The notes beneath the pieces were generated by a model. The model had not been told where the DNA came from. It saw nothing but the letters and a program-made list of their open reading frames with translations, and did no database searches. A program made the position numbers and the translations under genes. 64,000 nucleotides of DNA from Caenorhabditis elegans (taxonomy: Eukaryota; Nematoda; Chromadorea; Rhabditida; Rhabditidae), in contig NC_003282.8 of assembly GCF_000002985.6 (NCBI RefSeq), positions 12,958,001 through 13,022,000 on the forward strand. Direction: 5' to 3'. This document shows positions 1-12,273 of this stretch, piece after piece (positions within the stretch are counted from its first letter, which is position 1; each line of letters begins with the position of its first letter).

Positions 1-29
1 GTAAGAAAAATTTCAGGCATCATCTCAGA

Positions 30-1594
30 ATGTTGCAAAAATTATTTAGTTGTTTAGTGGTAGCTGCTGCAGTTTCGGCTGCTGGAAGTGGTAAAACTGA
101 ATGTGTTGTACTAATTGCAACTATAAAGGTGAAAATTATAGGTTGCAAAATTGGTAATGTAATCAACAAGCCTGTAATTGATGGTACGCCTGTTTATTGG
201 CCGCCTTCTTGGACCGAAACCCAACCGGCACCTCAACTGGATAAGGAGCAGTCGTGCAGTTGGATTGTAACGATTCCACGTGGATATTATGCAAAATTGA
301 TAATCAGTGGAAAAACAACTGACAAGGATTCAAGATTCCAAACTGTCGATTCTGCAGGAAATCTTATTCAGTGAGTTATTTTCTCATATTTTTCTCAGAA
401 AAAATTGCTCAACAAAATTGATGTTTTATTTGACGGTTTCCCTATGCGTATATTTAAAAACTAGTCAGGTTTTTGATATCTGAGCAACACCACTCTGACA
501 CCTGAAAAATTCCTCAAACTGTAACTTTTGATGAATTTTTACAGAACCACCCAAGAAAACATGGACCCCTATTTCTTCCCGGCTTCAAAGTTTACCTTGG
601 CTGTTTCCAATGAAGGATCAGCTACTTTTGCATTTAAAGTTGTTTGGTTCCTTCGTAAGTTTATATCATAACCCTCTTTTTTTTCTCATATTTCTCGTTT
701 TCAGTTCCATATGTGGGCGACGATGCAGGAATCGGGCCAAGTGGATTGGTTGTGAATGTAACGAGTAAAGTTTATGCTATCGATTACCATTCAACTGACG
801 ACTTACTTACATTGATGACTTTCCCTGCAGACACAAAAAATTATTATTCATTGAGAAGTGCACTTGTATTTGCAGGGGAAGGTTTGTCAAACTATATTAC
901 AAAGTGAGTGATTAGAAAGAAAGAGCTTTCAATTGGAACACAAAAAATCACCCAGCTAGAGGAACCCCTATCATTGACTATTTCTCTCTCTGCTCCAACT
1001 ATCTGTATCTTTAAATTTTTGCAGTCTCTACCTACTCTATCAAACGAAAAAGCCATGGATATCCAGTGACGACGCTATCACAATAGTGAACTTTGAAGCC
1101 GCTAGTTCTAATGATAATCTACTAATTCAATCCTCTAAATGTGAGTAAAAATATTTATTTTTGTTGTTAAAACTGAGAAAATATTCAGATTTGACTGGAA
1201 TCGGTGAGATGGTGGAGCTTCACCCTCAGGCCAATTCAATCTATAACGGAACTGTAAACGGAGGAACACTGATGTCATCACTCGTTGCAGTGACTGATCT
1301 CCCAATGCAAATGATTGATGTTCAGATGAAAAGTGTAAGTTTGACAGAGTTTCAAAGATTTTCATTAAAATCATTTTCATTTTCCAGGACGCTACCGTTA
1401 CAGTTTACTATGGTTCTCCAGACTCATCAACTCTTAATAAAACTTACACGTTAGTCGCTATTAATTCTTTCTACTTTAATGTCTCAATTTTCAGTGGAGC
1501 ACAACTGAAAAATGCGCTTCCATTATCGTTTAGTGGAGACGTCGTGCAGTTTGTGGTCAGCAGTGGCAAAGCTGTATTCACGTTCAAAAGTTGA
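30..1594 (+). CDS. Secreted CUB-like domain protein, gene A (340 aa)
   Basis: I join eight exons: 30-90, 142-370, 545-654, 705-903, 1025-1140, 1189-1334, 1388-1449 and 1495-1594. All have GT/AG borders and keep one frame to TGA. Residues 1-18 form a signal peptide (MLQKLFSCLVVAAAVSA). A CUB-like domain follows, with the N-terminal Cys of GCKIG, the motif QSCSWIVTIPRGYYAK and the strand KLIISGKTTDKDSRFQTVD. The chain ends VVSSGKAVFTFKS with no membrane tail, so a soluble secreted protein is expected. Exon lengths 61/229/110/199/116/146/62/100 match the paralogues B, C, E, G and H. A TTTCAG at 11-16 just before the ATG could be a spliced-leader acceptor. The promoter lies left of the window. 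The family is linked to nematode stress and pathogen responses; the molecular role is unknown. Confidence 0.9.
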
Positions 1595-2535
1595 TTAAAA
1601 TTGTTTTATTTTTTGTTGAAATGAAGTTCACTAACAAATTTATTAAAACAAAGGAATTTGAAGAATTTTTTCCTAAAATACTACATATACAAGTATTTAG
1701 AAATTACACGAAGCCTTGAAACCTTCACAAAACTTTCTTATACAAGATGTAGGGTACATTTTAATAATCTCTAACTAGTTGTCAATAAAATTTTTAAAAA
1801 ATAACAGGAATCAGATGAACAATTAGATTGAGTTATTTTCTTTTTTTACTTATATATCCTTCCTTTCTGTTTTTTCCTGAAATTTTGCTTCAAAGTAGTC
1901 AATTTTATCGAGGTAGGCATTGCTTCAGGAGTGCATACGTACGTGCACCTATTTCATTTCTGTGTTGTCACTTTGGAGTTTGCTCAAAGTATTTTGCAAA
2001 TATATTGCCTTATTTGATACGTTGAATGGGTTCTGATTCGGCGAGTAGGCTCACGTAGGCATGCGTAGGCATCGTTTTATTAGTTGTTATTTTAGATTTT
2101 GTCTAGTTTATATGATTTTCTTGATAATGACGAATTTACAAATTTTAATTGTAACAGTACCTAATGTTGACTTTTCATTTAAATACAAGATAAGAAACCA
2201 TACACATCGATTAAAAAATCAAATGCTCCAAAATTAGAAAACTTCAGTTGAAGGTGGGGTAAGCTTCTGAAAAGGCTGAAAACCCATATTCTTTGTTGTC
2301 TTAAAATTTCCATATACACACAATTTTAAATTTCATGACGCAAAATTGAAAGCACTGGACTTTTGTTCTCCAAAATGCCAAACACCCAGAAATCCTTATC
2401 AAATTCAGTTTAGTTTCATCTTGACATTTAATATTAAAACGCCCAGGTTTTGTAAATTTATGAAAACATTGTCATTCAACGAACACACTATATATTCAGT
2501 TTCAGAGTAGGAAAAATTTCAGACATCATCTCAAA
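1595..2535. other. Intergenic region A-B
   Basis: This stretch holds the 3' flank of gene A, where I see no canonical AATAAA close to the stop, and the promoter of gene B. Degenerate TAGGCAT/GTAGGC repeats lie near 1912-1935 and 2043-2075. A TATA-like TATATATT sits near 2488-2495, and a spliced-leader-type acceptor (GAAAAATTTCAG) ends at 2521, 15 bases before the ATG of B. No coding sequence is supported. Confidence 0.6.
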
Positions 2536-4120
2536 ATGTTGCAGAAGCTACTGGTTTGTTTGTCTGCAATTGCTACAGTTTCAGCAGCTGGAAATGGTAA
2601 AACAAATTGTATTACTTTCATATTATAAAGGTCAAAATTGCAGGCTGCAAACTTGGAAAAGTAATCAACAAGCCTGTAATTGAAGGGACGCCTGTTTATT
2701 GGCCACCTTCTTGGACCGAAACTAAACCGGCTCCTCAGCTGGAGAAGGAACAGTCGTGCAGTTGGATTGTGACAATTCCGCGAGGATATTATGCAAAACT
2801 GATTATCAGTGGAAAGACAACTGACAAGGATTCACGATTTGAAACTGTAGATGCAGCAGGGAATCTTGTTCAGTGAGTTATTTTTTTCCAGCTTTCAAGT
2901 GAAATTTAGAGATTTAGGGATTAGGATTTGGTCTACCCAGTAAAGGTTAAGTGAACACAGGAAGTTAACTTTTTTATCTCAATAATTCTGGCAGAAACTA
3001 TTTCTGACTATTACATATATGGTACCCATTTTCTGGTAATATGATTGTTTCCAGAACTTCCCAAGAAAACATGGAACCGTATTACTTCCCGGGTCCAAAG
3101 TTCACCCTGGCTGTCTCTAATGAAGGATCAGATACTTTTGCATTTAAAGTTGTTTGGTTCACTCGTAAGTTTCGCGTAATCTTTTAATTCGTATATTCCA
3201 GTTTCAATTATGAATATTTCAGTTCCAATTATGAACGACGATGCTGCAATCGGGGCTAATGGATTGGTTATGAATGTGACGAGTCAAGTTATCGCTATGC
3301 AATACTATTCAATTGGTGACTCTCTTACATTGATGGCCTTCCCTGTAAACCCAAAGAATTATTATTCATTGAGAAGTACACTTGTATTTGATGGACACGA
3401 TTGCACCTCTTTTAACTATATTTCAAAGTAAGGGTTAGGGAAGTAATATTGGCTCCAAATCTGCAGGAACATGCGAGTTAAGCGTCCACGCCTGTTCATT
3501 TTTGTTTACCTTAAGGCTTAGTTTTAATTTGAAATTTTACAGTCTCTACCAGCTGTACCAAACGAAAGAGCAATGGGTATCCAGTCAAGACGAAATCATC
3601 ATAGTGAACCTTGAAGCCAGTAGTTCTAATGATAAACTCCTTATTCAAGCATCTAAATGTGAGCCAAAATATAGCCAAAAATATGGTTTTGGTTGAAACT
3701 GAGAAAATAATCAGATTTGACTGGAACCGGTGAGATGGTGGAGCTTCACCCTCAGGCCAACTCAATCTATAACGGAACTGTAAACGGAGGAACACAGATG
3801 TCATCACTTGTTGCGGTGACTGATCTCTCAATGCAAATGATTGATGTTCAGATGGAAAGTGTAAGTTTAACAGAGTTTTGGAGTTTTTCATTAAAATCCT
3901 TTATATTTTCCAGGACGCTACAGTCACAGTTTACTATGGTTCTCCAGACGCATCAACTCTTAATAAATCTTATACGTAAGTCGCTATTAATTCTTTCAAC
4001 TTCAATGCCTCAGTTTTCAGTAGAACACAGTTGAAAAATGCACTTCCATTATCGTTTCGTGGACCTTTCGTGCAGTTTGTGGTCAGTAGTGGCAAAGCTG
4101 TGTTCACGTTCAAAAGTTAA
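2536..4120 (+). CDS. Secreted CUB-like domain protein, gene B (342 aa)
   Basis: Exons are 2536-2596, 2644-2872, 3055-3164, 3223-3427, 3543-3658, 3715-3860, 3914-3975 and 4021-4120. Every splice phase equals that of gene A, and the frame stays open to TAA. The signal peptide is MLQKLLVCLSAIATVSA. The CUB-like core has GCKLGKVINKPV, QSCSWIVTIPRGYYAK and GKTTDKDSRFETVD, and the C-terminus is VVSSGKAVFTFKS. Exon 4 is 6 bases longer than in A and carries an extra Cys (HDCTSFNY). Exons 6-8 are very close to those of A at nucleotide level, which points to recent duplication or conversion. AATAAA at 4140-4145 is a likely poly(A) signal. The start is fixed by a TTTCAG 15 bases upstream. Confidence 0.92.
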
Positions 4121-4882
4121 TTTTTATCGTTTTTTTAAAAATAAAGTATACCAATCTATTTTTTATTCTCAAATCTATTTTGCTATTTTCAAGTTTTGAA
4201 GAAAAACATGAGCGGGCATTGCCAAGCTATGAAAGTTTCTACGTATTTTCACTCTTTTTATCCTTTTTTATTCGATATTTTTTGATTTTGTCAAATTGGT
4301 TCATCATTTTCTCATCTTTAAAGATTTCTCGAGTCCTTTCAGGATTTATTTTAGCGTTTTCTGTGAACAATTTCTGTTGATTTTTTTTGCAGTTTAACTG
4401 TGATCTACACAACTTTTGGTGTAACGAGGTCGCCGCAAGATCATTTTGCAGAACGACCAGGAACTTGTAAATTTTTCCAAAAGTTAATTGAATAAACTTT
4501 TTTGTCGATGACGATTTTACGAATTTTCAGGCACTCTGCACCTGATGATGACAATTTACAAGAAGAGGGGAAAGATAAGACACTGTGGGCAAAAGATTCA
4601 GAAATCAATAGCTCAAACCCTAGACGATTTTCGTTTGAAAAAAAGAATTGCAGTTGCTCTAGTAGTTTTCGATTTGGAAATATGTACTGACAATTTCTAT
4701 ACTCATTATTTGGTCAACAAAACTGTAACCAAAAGGTCATCACTAGTTTATAATTGGCATTTTCTTATCAACTACGTTTTCAATTTTGATGATAACGTGC
4801 CAGTTTTATGCTTTTTCTGAAAACATTGTCATCCAGGTTGTGTTTATATATTCAGTTCCAGAACGTGAAAGTTCTCAACAAA
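4121..4882. other. Intergenic region B-C
   Basis: This holds the poly(A) signal of B and the promoter of C. A TATA-like TTTATATATT sits at about 4842-4850, roughly 35 bases before the ATG of C. Two short open frames at 4502-4820 have no signal peptide, no paralogue in the window and poor composition, and I treat them as chance. Confidence 0.55.
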
Positions 4883-6582
4883 ATGTTACAAAAATTATTA
4901 ATTTATTTGGCTATTGCTGCTATAGTTTCGGCTACGGGAAATGGTAAAACTAGGTTTTATAACTCTTTCTTCAAAGTTAAAACTGCAGGTTGCAAACTTG
5001 GTAATGCAATCAATAAGCCCGTTATTGATGGTCAGCCTTTTTATTGGCCAGCTTCATGGAACGAAACCCAACCAGCTCCTCAGCTTGAGAAGGAGCAGTC
5101 GTGCAGTTGGATTGTGACAATTCCACGTGGATATTATGCAAAACTGATAATCAGTGGAAAGACAACTGACAAGGATTCAAGATTCCAAACTGTCGATTCT
5201 GCAGGAAATCTTATTCAGTGAGTTATTTTTACAACTTTAGAGTGCTGATGATTAAAGCGGCCGAAGGTTAGTTCCGTAATTGAACTTTGGAAGATTTTGC
5301 ACTGACAATTGAATGACTAATTTTTTTTTAACTTACTGTATTTTCTTCGTTTACTGCTATTCGTGTCATGATAAAGTGCTCAACTGTTATAATTTAAAAG
5401 ATATTTAGTTGATTATAAATCTGATAAACCCCAATAGAACGTTGCATTTCTTGAACAATGTAAGATTTAGTTAGCATTTAGTTTATCCAATGTTTACAGA
5501 ACAACCCACGAGAAAATGGAACCTTATTACTTTCCGGCTTCAAAGTTCACTCTTGCTGTCTCCAACGAAGGATTTGCTACACTTGGTTTCAAAGTTGTCT
5601 GGTTTCCTCGTAAGCTCATTGTGCACTTTAAAGTTCTAATTTTTCAATATTTTCAGTTCCATCAGTGAATACCAACTATGGCGTTGGAGCTGTTGGAGCA
5701 GTTTTGGATGTAACAAATGAGGTTCTTGCCATTGAATATGGTTCAACTGGTGGACTCACTTTAATGGCCTTCCCTGCAGACGATAAAAAATATCATTCGT
5801 TGAGAAGCGCTCTCATATTCGAAGGAAATGGTCTGCAAAGTGGAAACTACATTTCGAAGTAAGTTTTCAAACTAGTTAGTTCTTGATATTTTTTCAAGTA
5901 GCAATACTATACTTGAAGTCTAAACTGCAAGTAATAAAAAAGAGAATCTAGGGTATTGCAAAATATCATTTGACATTTTTTCAGTCTTTACTTACTCTAC
6001 CAGTCGAAGAAGCAATGGGTATCAAGTCAAGACAGTATTGTAATAGTGAACCTCGACGCTAGTCAGGTTAACGATAAACTTCTCATCCAAGCATCTAGAT
6101 GTAAGTCTAAGGATCAATTTCAATAGTGACAAAAAAATACGCAGACTTGACTGGAATCAGTGAGACGGTGGAAATCCACCCGCAGTTGAACTCAACCTAT
6201 AATGTAACTGTAAACGGAGGGACACGCATGTCTTCTCTTGTTGCTGTTTCCGATATCACAATGCACATGGTTGATGTTCAGATGAAAGATGTATGTTTAA
6301 CCAGATTAAAATATTTTAAACTTTTAATTCAATAGTATATTTAACTGAGATATATTTTAATTGTTACATTAGGAATCTACCGTCACAGTCTACGATGGTT
6401 CTCCAAGCGCATTTACATTTGATAAAACCTATACGTGAGTAAATTTTATGTTTCTACAAGTTAAGTTTTTTTTTTGTTTCAGCAAAACACAACTTAAGAA
6501 CGCATTCCCACTGTCGTTCGGCGGATATTTTGTGCAGTTTGTGGTCAGCAGTGGCAAAGCTGTTTTCACGTTCAAGAGCTAA
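4883..6582 (+). CDS. Secreted CUB-like domain protein, gene C (341 aa)
   Basis: Exons are 4883-4943, 4989-5217, 5500-5609, 5657-5858, 5985-6100, 6145-6290, 6373-6434 and 6483-6582. The lengths 61/229/110/202/116/146/62/100 match the family template exactly. The signal peptide is MLQKLLIYLAIAAIVSA. The CUB-like core contains GCKLGNAINKPV, QSCSWIVTIPRGYYAK and the GKTTDKDSRFQTVD strand, and the end is VVSSGKAVFTFKS. The last 120 bases of exon 2 and the first bases of intron 2 are nearly identical to gene A, suggesting gene conversion or recent duplication. Likely a soluble secreted protein; biochemical function unknown. Confidence 0.92.
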
Positions 6583-7450
6583 TTTTTAAATGTTTTTTTT
6601 ATAAATAAGACCTACAAATTCATACAGATGGTTTGCAAACTTTGATATTTGAAATTTATACGGTTTAAGATATCTCTGTTCATCTTCAGACTTGGCTTTC
6701 TGCCAATGGAAGGCGTTGGGGGTAAGGGGTAGGGTCGTGAGCTCTGTGAAAATGTAAAATGATGCCCTAAGCTAAGAGATGAAGTTTAAAAAATAATGGT
6801 CTTGTGACAACTTTTAGTCTGAAAATGACATCATTATTGGGACAGGTCGCAGTTTCACTGATAAGTTATGAGTATTTAATACTGATAGCAATGCGAGTTC
6901 AAGAAATCAGAAAATCTTAAGAGTGAGAATGATTTACATTTACACTAATTATCCAACACATGAAGAAGATTCCACCTGTAAACATTTTAAGATGAACTTG
7001 TAACGAACGTCGAGGAAAACAAAATCGTCAATGAAGCCGACACGGATAGAAGTTCGCAAGTAACCGGTCGAGCTCACACTTCTCCTATGCTTTCCTGCGT
7101 CTTTTGAGTAACATACTAAAAAATTAAAAACGTATACCTGTACAACTCTAAGCAGAGATAAAATTTATCCAAAATCGATTGTCACAAATACTTCAGTTCT
7201 GTTCAGTTCAGTCTTCAGTTCTGAACGGCATGTAATCACAAGATAAAAAAAAACAAAAATTTGGCGTAGAAGTAAACGTATAGAAATGCAGGAAAAGAGT
7301 GGAACTACTAGCGATAAGGGTTGATCAAAACGGTTTTAACTTTCTGATCTTTTCTATGATTTCATAGTTGATAAGAAGCTTCAACCACTCCCAGTTAACT
7401 TTACCATAAAAGGACTCTCGGTGCATCGGGATTTTCACTTTTTCTAGAAA
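6583..7450. other. Intergenic region C-D with promoter of D
   Basis: An AATAA-containing end of gene C lies at about 6600-6606. No gene is supported in the rest. A GATA-type motif, TTGATAAG, sits at 7368-7375, about 80 bases before the ATG of D, the same spacing as for genes I, L and N. Confidence 0.55.
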
Positions 7451-9243
7451 ATGCTATCGAAGGTAGTATTATTTCTAGCAGTTTTGTCTTCAGCTTCTGC
7501 ATCCGGTAATTTCTTTGTTAGACATTTTAGACATTATTTTGGCCTTTAACTAATGTTTCATTTAGTTTGCAAGACTGGAAATTTGATCAACAAGCCAGTA
7601 AATGATTCGCCAGTCATTTGGCCAGCCACCTGGGATATGAAATTTGCGCCTCCAAAACTAGACAAAGGACAAACGTGCAGCTGGACTGTAACCGTTCCTG
7701 ATGGATTTTATGCAAAACTTGTTATCAGTGCAAAAGCAATGGATCGGGATACATATTTTCAGACAATTGATTCTGCTGGAAATTTGGCAAAGTAAGTGTA
7801 TAACAATTCCGAAAATTGTTTGTTGAGGTCGCCGCTGTGGTGCCTTACAATTAATCGAAGCCCTTTGAGCAATAATAAATTTCAGAACTGGTAATGAAAA
7901 AATGAAGCCATATTACTTTGTTGGTCCCAAGTTCACAATTGCTTTGTCGAGCAATGCTCCTGCTGCATTCGGTTTTAAGATTATATGGCTACCATGTAAG
8001 CTGAAATATGCCTCCTATTTTCAATTTTTTTTTTAGTTCCAAACATAGATATTGGCTACTCTGGTGTTACTGAAGCAGCCGAAGTTCTTAACGCTACTGG
8101 AATAATTTACAAACAATCAATTTATAGTAGAGGTGGAATACATTTGCTTCCATTTCCACAGGATCCGACCAATTACTTTTCGTTGAGAAGTGCTCTTGTA
8201 TTTGAAGGAGGTAGTTTCCCGGGGTGCAATTATGTGGGAAAGTAAGTAAGCCTTGTCGGAAAATGTTTTCAAAAAAGTTTGAAAATTGCAGTCTTTACCA
8301 AATGTACCGGTCGAAAAAGCCGTATTCATTCTCAAGTGAAGGATCAATTGTTGTTTTTAATCTTGCTGCCAGCGGTAATAGTGACAAGCTCTTGATCCAG
8401 GATACAGAATGTAAGTTTTTTAGTAGTAAGTTCTAAAAAGTTTGAAAAAGTTTAAAAAATGTCTGGAAGGATCATAAAATGGTTGGAAACTTTTGAAAAG
8501 TTGGAGAAAGTTCAGAAAAGTTCAGGTTTTTTGAGGAGTTTATGGAAAATTTTGGAAAACTCTGAAGTGTGATTAGTTTGAACGAATTTTAAAACAAACT
8601 ATGAAATTTTTTAGAAACATCTGAATAGTTAAAGAAAGTTTGGAAAATATTTGGACAAACTGTCCTTCAGACAGTTTGTGAGAATTCTGGAAATTTTTAA
8701 AAAATTGAAACAAAAGTGGTTCCAATATTTCCTAAAAGTTCCAGAATATTTTGAAAAGTTGTAGATTTTGGGGACTCTAAAATAAAGAACATGATATAAA
8801 AACTATCTATAACTTTCATTCAGACGTACAAGACATTGCTCAATTTGTCGAGCTGTACCCAGAAATTAAAACTTCTTACACCGAAACTATCAACGGCGGA
8901 AAACTGAAGTCATCTCTGGTTTCTGTTTCAGGTGCTAATTTCAAGCTGACCAAAGTTAAAATGGATGACGTGAGTTTTTTTTTTACAAGTTCAAATTTTA
9001 ATTGAATAACTTATGAATCTTTCCAGGAAGCAACTATGGCAGTTTACTATGGCTCTCCAACGGTAGGGACTATTGTTAAGAACTACACGTAAGTTTGTAG
9101 CGAGGTTCTTTCACTGAAAAGTATCTTCCATTTTCAGTGCCCTAGAAATCAATAAAGCCGTACCTCTAAACTTCCAAGGGGAAGTACTTCAATTTGTGGT
9201 CAGTAGTGGAAAAGCTGATTTCACTTTCGATGGATGGAAATGA
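7451..9243 (+). CDS. Secreted CUB-like domain protein, gene D (342 aa, D/I subfamily)
   Basis: Exons are 7451-7505, 7566-7791, 7886-7995, 8037-8241, 8292-8410, 8824-8969, 9027-9088 and 9138-9243. Intron positions and phases are those of the A family, but exon 1 is 6 bases and exon 2 is 3 bases shorter. The signal peptide is MLSKVVLFLAVLSSASA. The CUB-like core has VCKTGNLINKPV, QTCSWTVTVPDGFYAK and ISAKAMDRDTYFQTIDSAGN. This ISAKAMDRDTYF version is shared only with gene I. The C-terminus is VVSSGKADFTFDGWK, so no membrane tail. Intron 5 (8411-8823) is unusually long and made of degenerate GGAAAAGTT-type sequence. AATAAA occurs near 9276. Confidence 0.9.
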
Positions 9244-9481
9244 ACATTGATTGTGAAGAGCATATGTCAGATGTCAGAATAAAAATTCAACTTTAGAAAA
9301 ATAAAATGGCATTTGTTAAGCCCTGTATTTTTGTGTTGTTTGGCTCGTCTACTTTTATAAAATGCCATAAGCTGGATGAAACATGAACTTGAGCACAAGT
9401 GAGAAAAATTGCGGAGTTTCAAACACAATAGCCTGAACAGTATTTTTAAAAGTGTAAATCTTTATTCAAAAACAATATGAA
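9244..9481. terminator. Convergent 3' ends of genes D and E
   Basis: Genes D (+) and E (-) converge with only 238 bases between their stop codons. AATAAA on the + strand near 9276-9282 serves D. TTTATT at 9451-9456, AATAAA on the - strand, serves E. Nothing else is seen. Confidence 0.6.
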
Positions 9482-11271
9482 TTAACTTTTGAACGTGAAT
9501 ACAGCCTTGCCTTTACTGACAACAAACTGCACAAAATGTCCATTGAACGTTAGTGGGAGTGCTTTTACCAGCTGTCCTTTGCTAAAATTATAAAAGTTAT
9601 ATATTCGAAATGATTAAGAAGTAACATACGTGTAAGTTTTATCGAGAGTGAACACGTCTGGAGAACCATAGTAAACTGTAACGGTAGAGGCCTGAAAAAA
9701 AGTAAAGATTATCAAAAAAATACAGTTGTTTTAAAATTTACATCTTCCATCTGAGCATCAATCATTTGCAATTTGAGATCAGACACTGCAACAAGTGAAG
9801 ACATCTTTGTCCCTCCGTTCAAAGTTCCGTTATAGATCGAGTTAGGTTGCGGGTGGAGTTCAACTATCTCATCAATTCCAGTCAAATCTGAATATTTATA
9901 AGTTCTAAACTATTGAGTTATTGCTTAGACTCACACTGGGATCCTTGAAGAAGAACTTTATTATTGGAACGACTAGCTTCCAAGTTGACTATATTAATAT
10001 TCTGTTGGATAGTTCTCCATTGAACTTTTTTCTGGTATAGCTGGTAGAGACTAGAAAATATTAGAATCGAAATGTACAACTGTTGAAAGTAAAGTATCGA
10101 ATACTTTTTTCATCACTTTGAATGTTAATACAGTTTTGACTAATTAATAACTGATTTAAAAACTAACCTTGCGATATAATTGGCAGAGTCCATATTTTTC
10201 CCTTCAAAAATCAATGTGCTTCTCAGTGAAATATAGTTTTTCAAATCTTCGGGAAATGATAACAAAGTAAGTCCACCTGGAATATAGAATCCCATAGCAG
10301 AAACAGTTTCTGTGGCGTTGACAACCAGTCCAGTAGTTCCAACAAGACCAACAAATTGTGATGATGGAACTGAAAAGGGAATAGATAAACTAGGAATCTA
10401 TGATATTGATAAACTAACGTGGCCACCATACGACTTTGAATGCAAACGTAGCAGATCCTTCGTTAGTGACAGCGATGGTGAACTTTGAGGCAGGGAAGTA
10501 ATAGGGTTCCATGTTTTCTTGGGTTGTTCTGGAAACATTTCATTTTCTGAGTATTCGAAATTCGGATACGGCAAGGTAGTATTTGAAAGCGATTGTTGAA
10601 GATTCGGTAGGAGCCTTCGTACATTCATCGCAATTCTCCGCCTATATTACTTTCGCGATAGAAAATAAGTCCGGAGATACTGCAATGCCGCAGATTCAAA
10701 ACGGAATTTTTTAGCCGTCGGCGCTGTTTTTCACTCCGAATGTGGTAGAAAAATGTATACTGAAAAAACTATGTGTAACTTATACCACATGTCTGTCATT
10801 TAGTAGAAAACTAGTTTAACCAAAATTTTTTAGATCTTTATTAGATCAACTTACAAGACTTCCCAAGTTCACAGACAATTCCAAAAACACATTTAAAATT
10901 CCATTTGCAGATTAGCAAAATAACTCACTGAATAAGATTTCCTGCAGCATCCACAGTCTGAAATCGTGAATCCTTGTCCGTTGTCTTTCCACTGATAATT
11001 AGTTTTGCATAATATCCATGAGGAATCGTTACAATCCAACTACACGACTGCCCCTTTTCCAACTGAGGAGCCGGTTGAGTTTCGGTCCAAGAAGCTGGCC
11101 AATAAACAGGCGTACCATCAATAACGGGCTTGTTGATTGCCTTTCCGGTTTTACAAACTGTAATTCACAAATTTTAGATAAGTTAATATTTCAAAATTAG
11201 TTTTACTTACCATTTCCAGCGGCGGAAACTACAACAGCAAACGCTAAACAAACCAATATATTCTGTAACAT
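9482..11271 (-). CDS. Secreted CUB-like domain protein, gene E (341 aa)
   Basis: On the - strand the exons are 11271-11211, 11157-10929, 10528-10419, 10369-10168, 10050-9935, 9887-9742, 9691-9630 and 9581-9482, with the canonical lengths 61/229/110/202/116/146/62/100. The signal peptide is MLQNILVCLAFAVVVSA. The CUB-like core has VCKTGKAINKPV, QSCSWIVTIPHGYYAK and GKTTDKDSRFQTVD, and the end is VVSKGKAVFTFKS. Intron 2 (10929-10529) is about 400 bases and holds a short sequence, TACTGCAATGCCGCAG, also found in intron 2 of gene F. A TATA-like ATATAT lies about 40 bases upstream of the ATG. E and F share exon and upstream sequence and look like a tandem pair. Confidence 0.9.
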
Positions 11272-12273
11272 TTCGAACTGAAGTCTGACATTTTATCAAT
11301 TTCTGAGACGAAATATATAGAGCATTTAGGATGATAATGGAAAAGCATGAAACTGAATGTTTTATCATCAAAAAAGTATTCAGAGTTGATAACAGAAGTT
11401 TAGAGAATAAGTTAAGCATGTAAAATGATGTAATGTCTTTTGGACCGCAAGTTCAAGTTATTTTTTCTCAAAATTGATGTTTCGTAGTTACGTCCAACTA
11501 ATTATAAATTTCTCAGTGCTGAAAGGTTTGTACATATATAATTTTTTCGTGTTTTCAATTTCTTGAATTTAGTCTAATGTTGCTTTTTTAATAGCTGTCC
11601 ACGAAGCAGCAACGACAACGACAAGCTATGTAGGCACATTTTGAATTGAAATTTGAAATCTTGATTCTGAGAGAGTTTAATACCGCATTTCATTTTTCAG
11701 AAGCCATTGAAAAATATGTAGAAGAATATTTTTTCTGTGGGAAATATAAGTTAATTTGCACAAACTGATGAAGCATTTTTGAGAATGATGCCATTCAAAA
11801 TCAAGAGCTAACTTATATCAAAGTCTAGATCTTTTTTCAGTTAACATATATCAGCTTCTGGGTGAAGAGAGATATTTGAAAAAATTGCAAGTGCTCATAT
11901 TTGTACGACTAGATGTTTGATAACTCGAGTTCTCTTGATTCTTTGATCCTATTCTTTGTTTCATATCTTGCCGTTTTTTCTGCGGAATTGTCATCTTTCA
12001 AGGGCTCTTTCCCCTACAGTTTGAAAATTGTGTTATCGCCGAAACTGCAGAAACTGCAATCTATTTTTTGTAGTTTCTGTAGATAAAATAAAACTTCAAG
12101 ACTGTAAAACTTTAAGCTTTAAACTTTAAGGCTAATAAAGGTTTTGCATATATTGAGGGGCTCAGTTGGAAAATTGTTGCAAAAATTGCAAAATTTTGAA
12201 ACACAATCGTCTGAACCATATGTGAAAAAACATGTATACAACTTTTTATTCGAAAACAATATGAGTTAACTTT
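11272..12273. other. Intergenic region: promoter of E and 3' flank of F
   Basis: TTATCA motifs at 11293-11298 and 11362-11367 and a TATA-like ATATAT near 11312 form the E promoter. A block at about 11824-12030 (from TCTAGATC to the CTTTCCCCTACAG region) is a diverged copy of the block upstream of F at 14181-14390. TTTATT at 12246-12251 is the - strand poly(A) signal of F. No coding sequence is supported. Confidence 0.6.

Noticed and set aside
3511-3891. 126-residue - strand open frame over gene B (and a similar one over gene A)
   Set aside because: Antisense shadow of conserved exons 5-6; it recurs in paralogues only because the coding strand is conserved.
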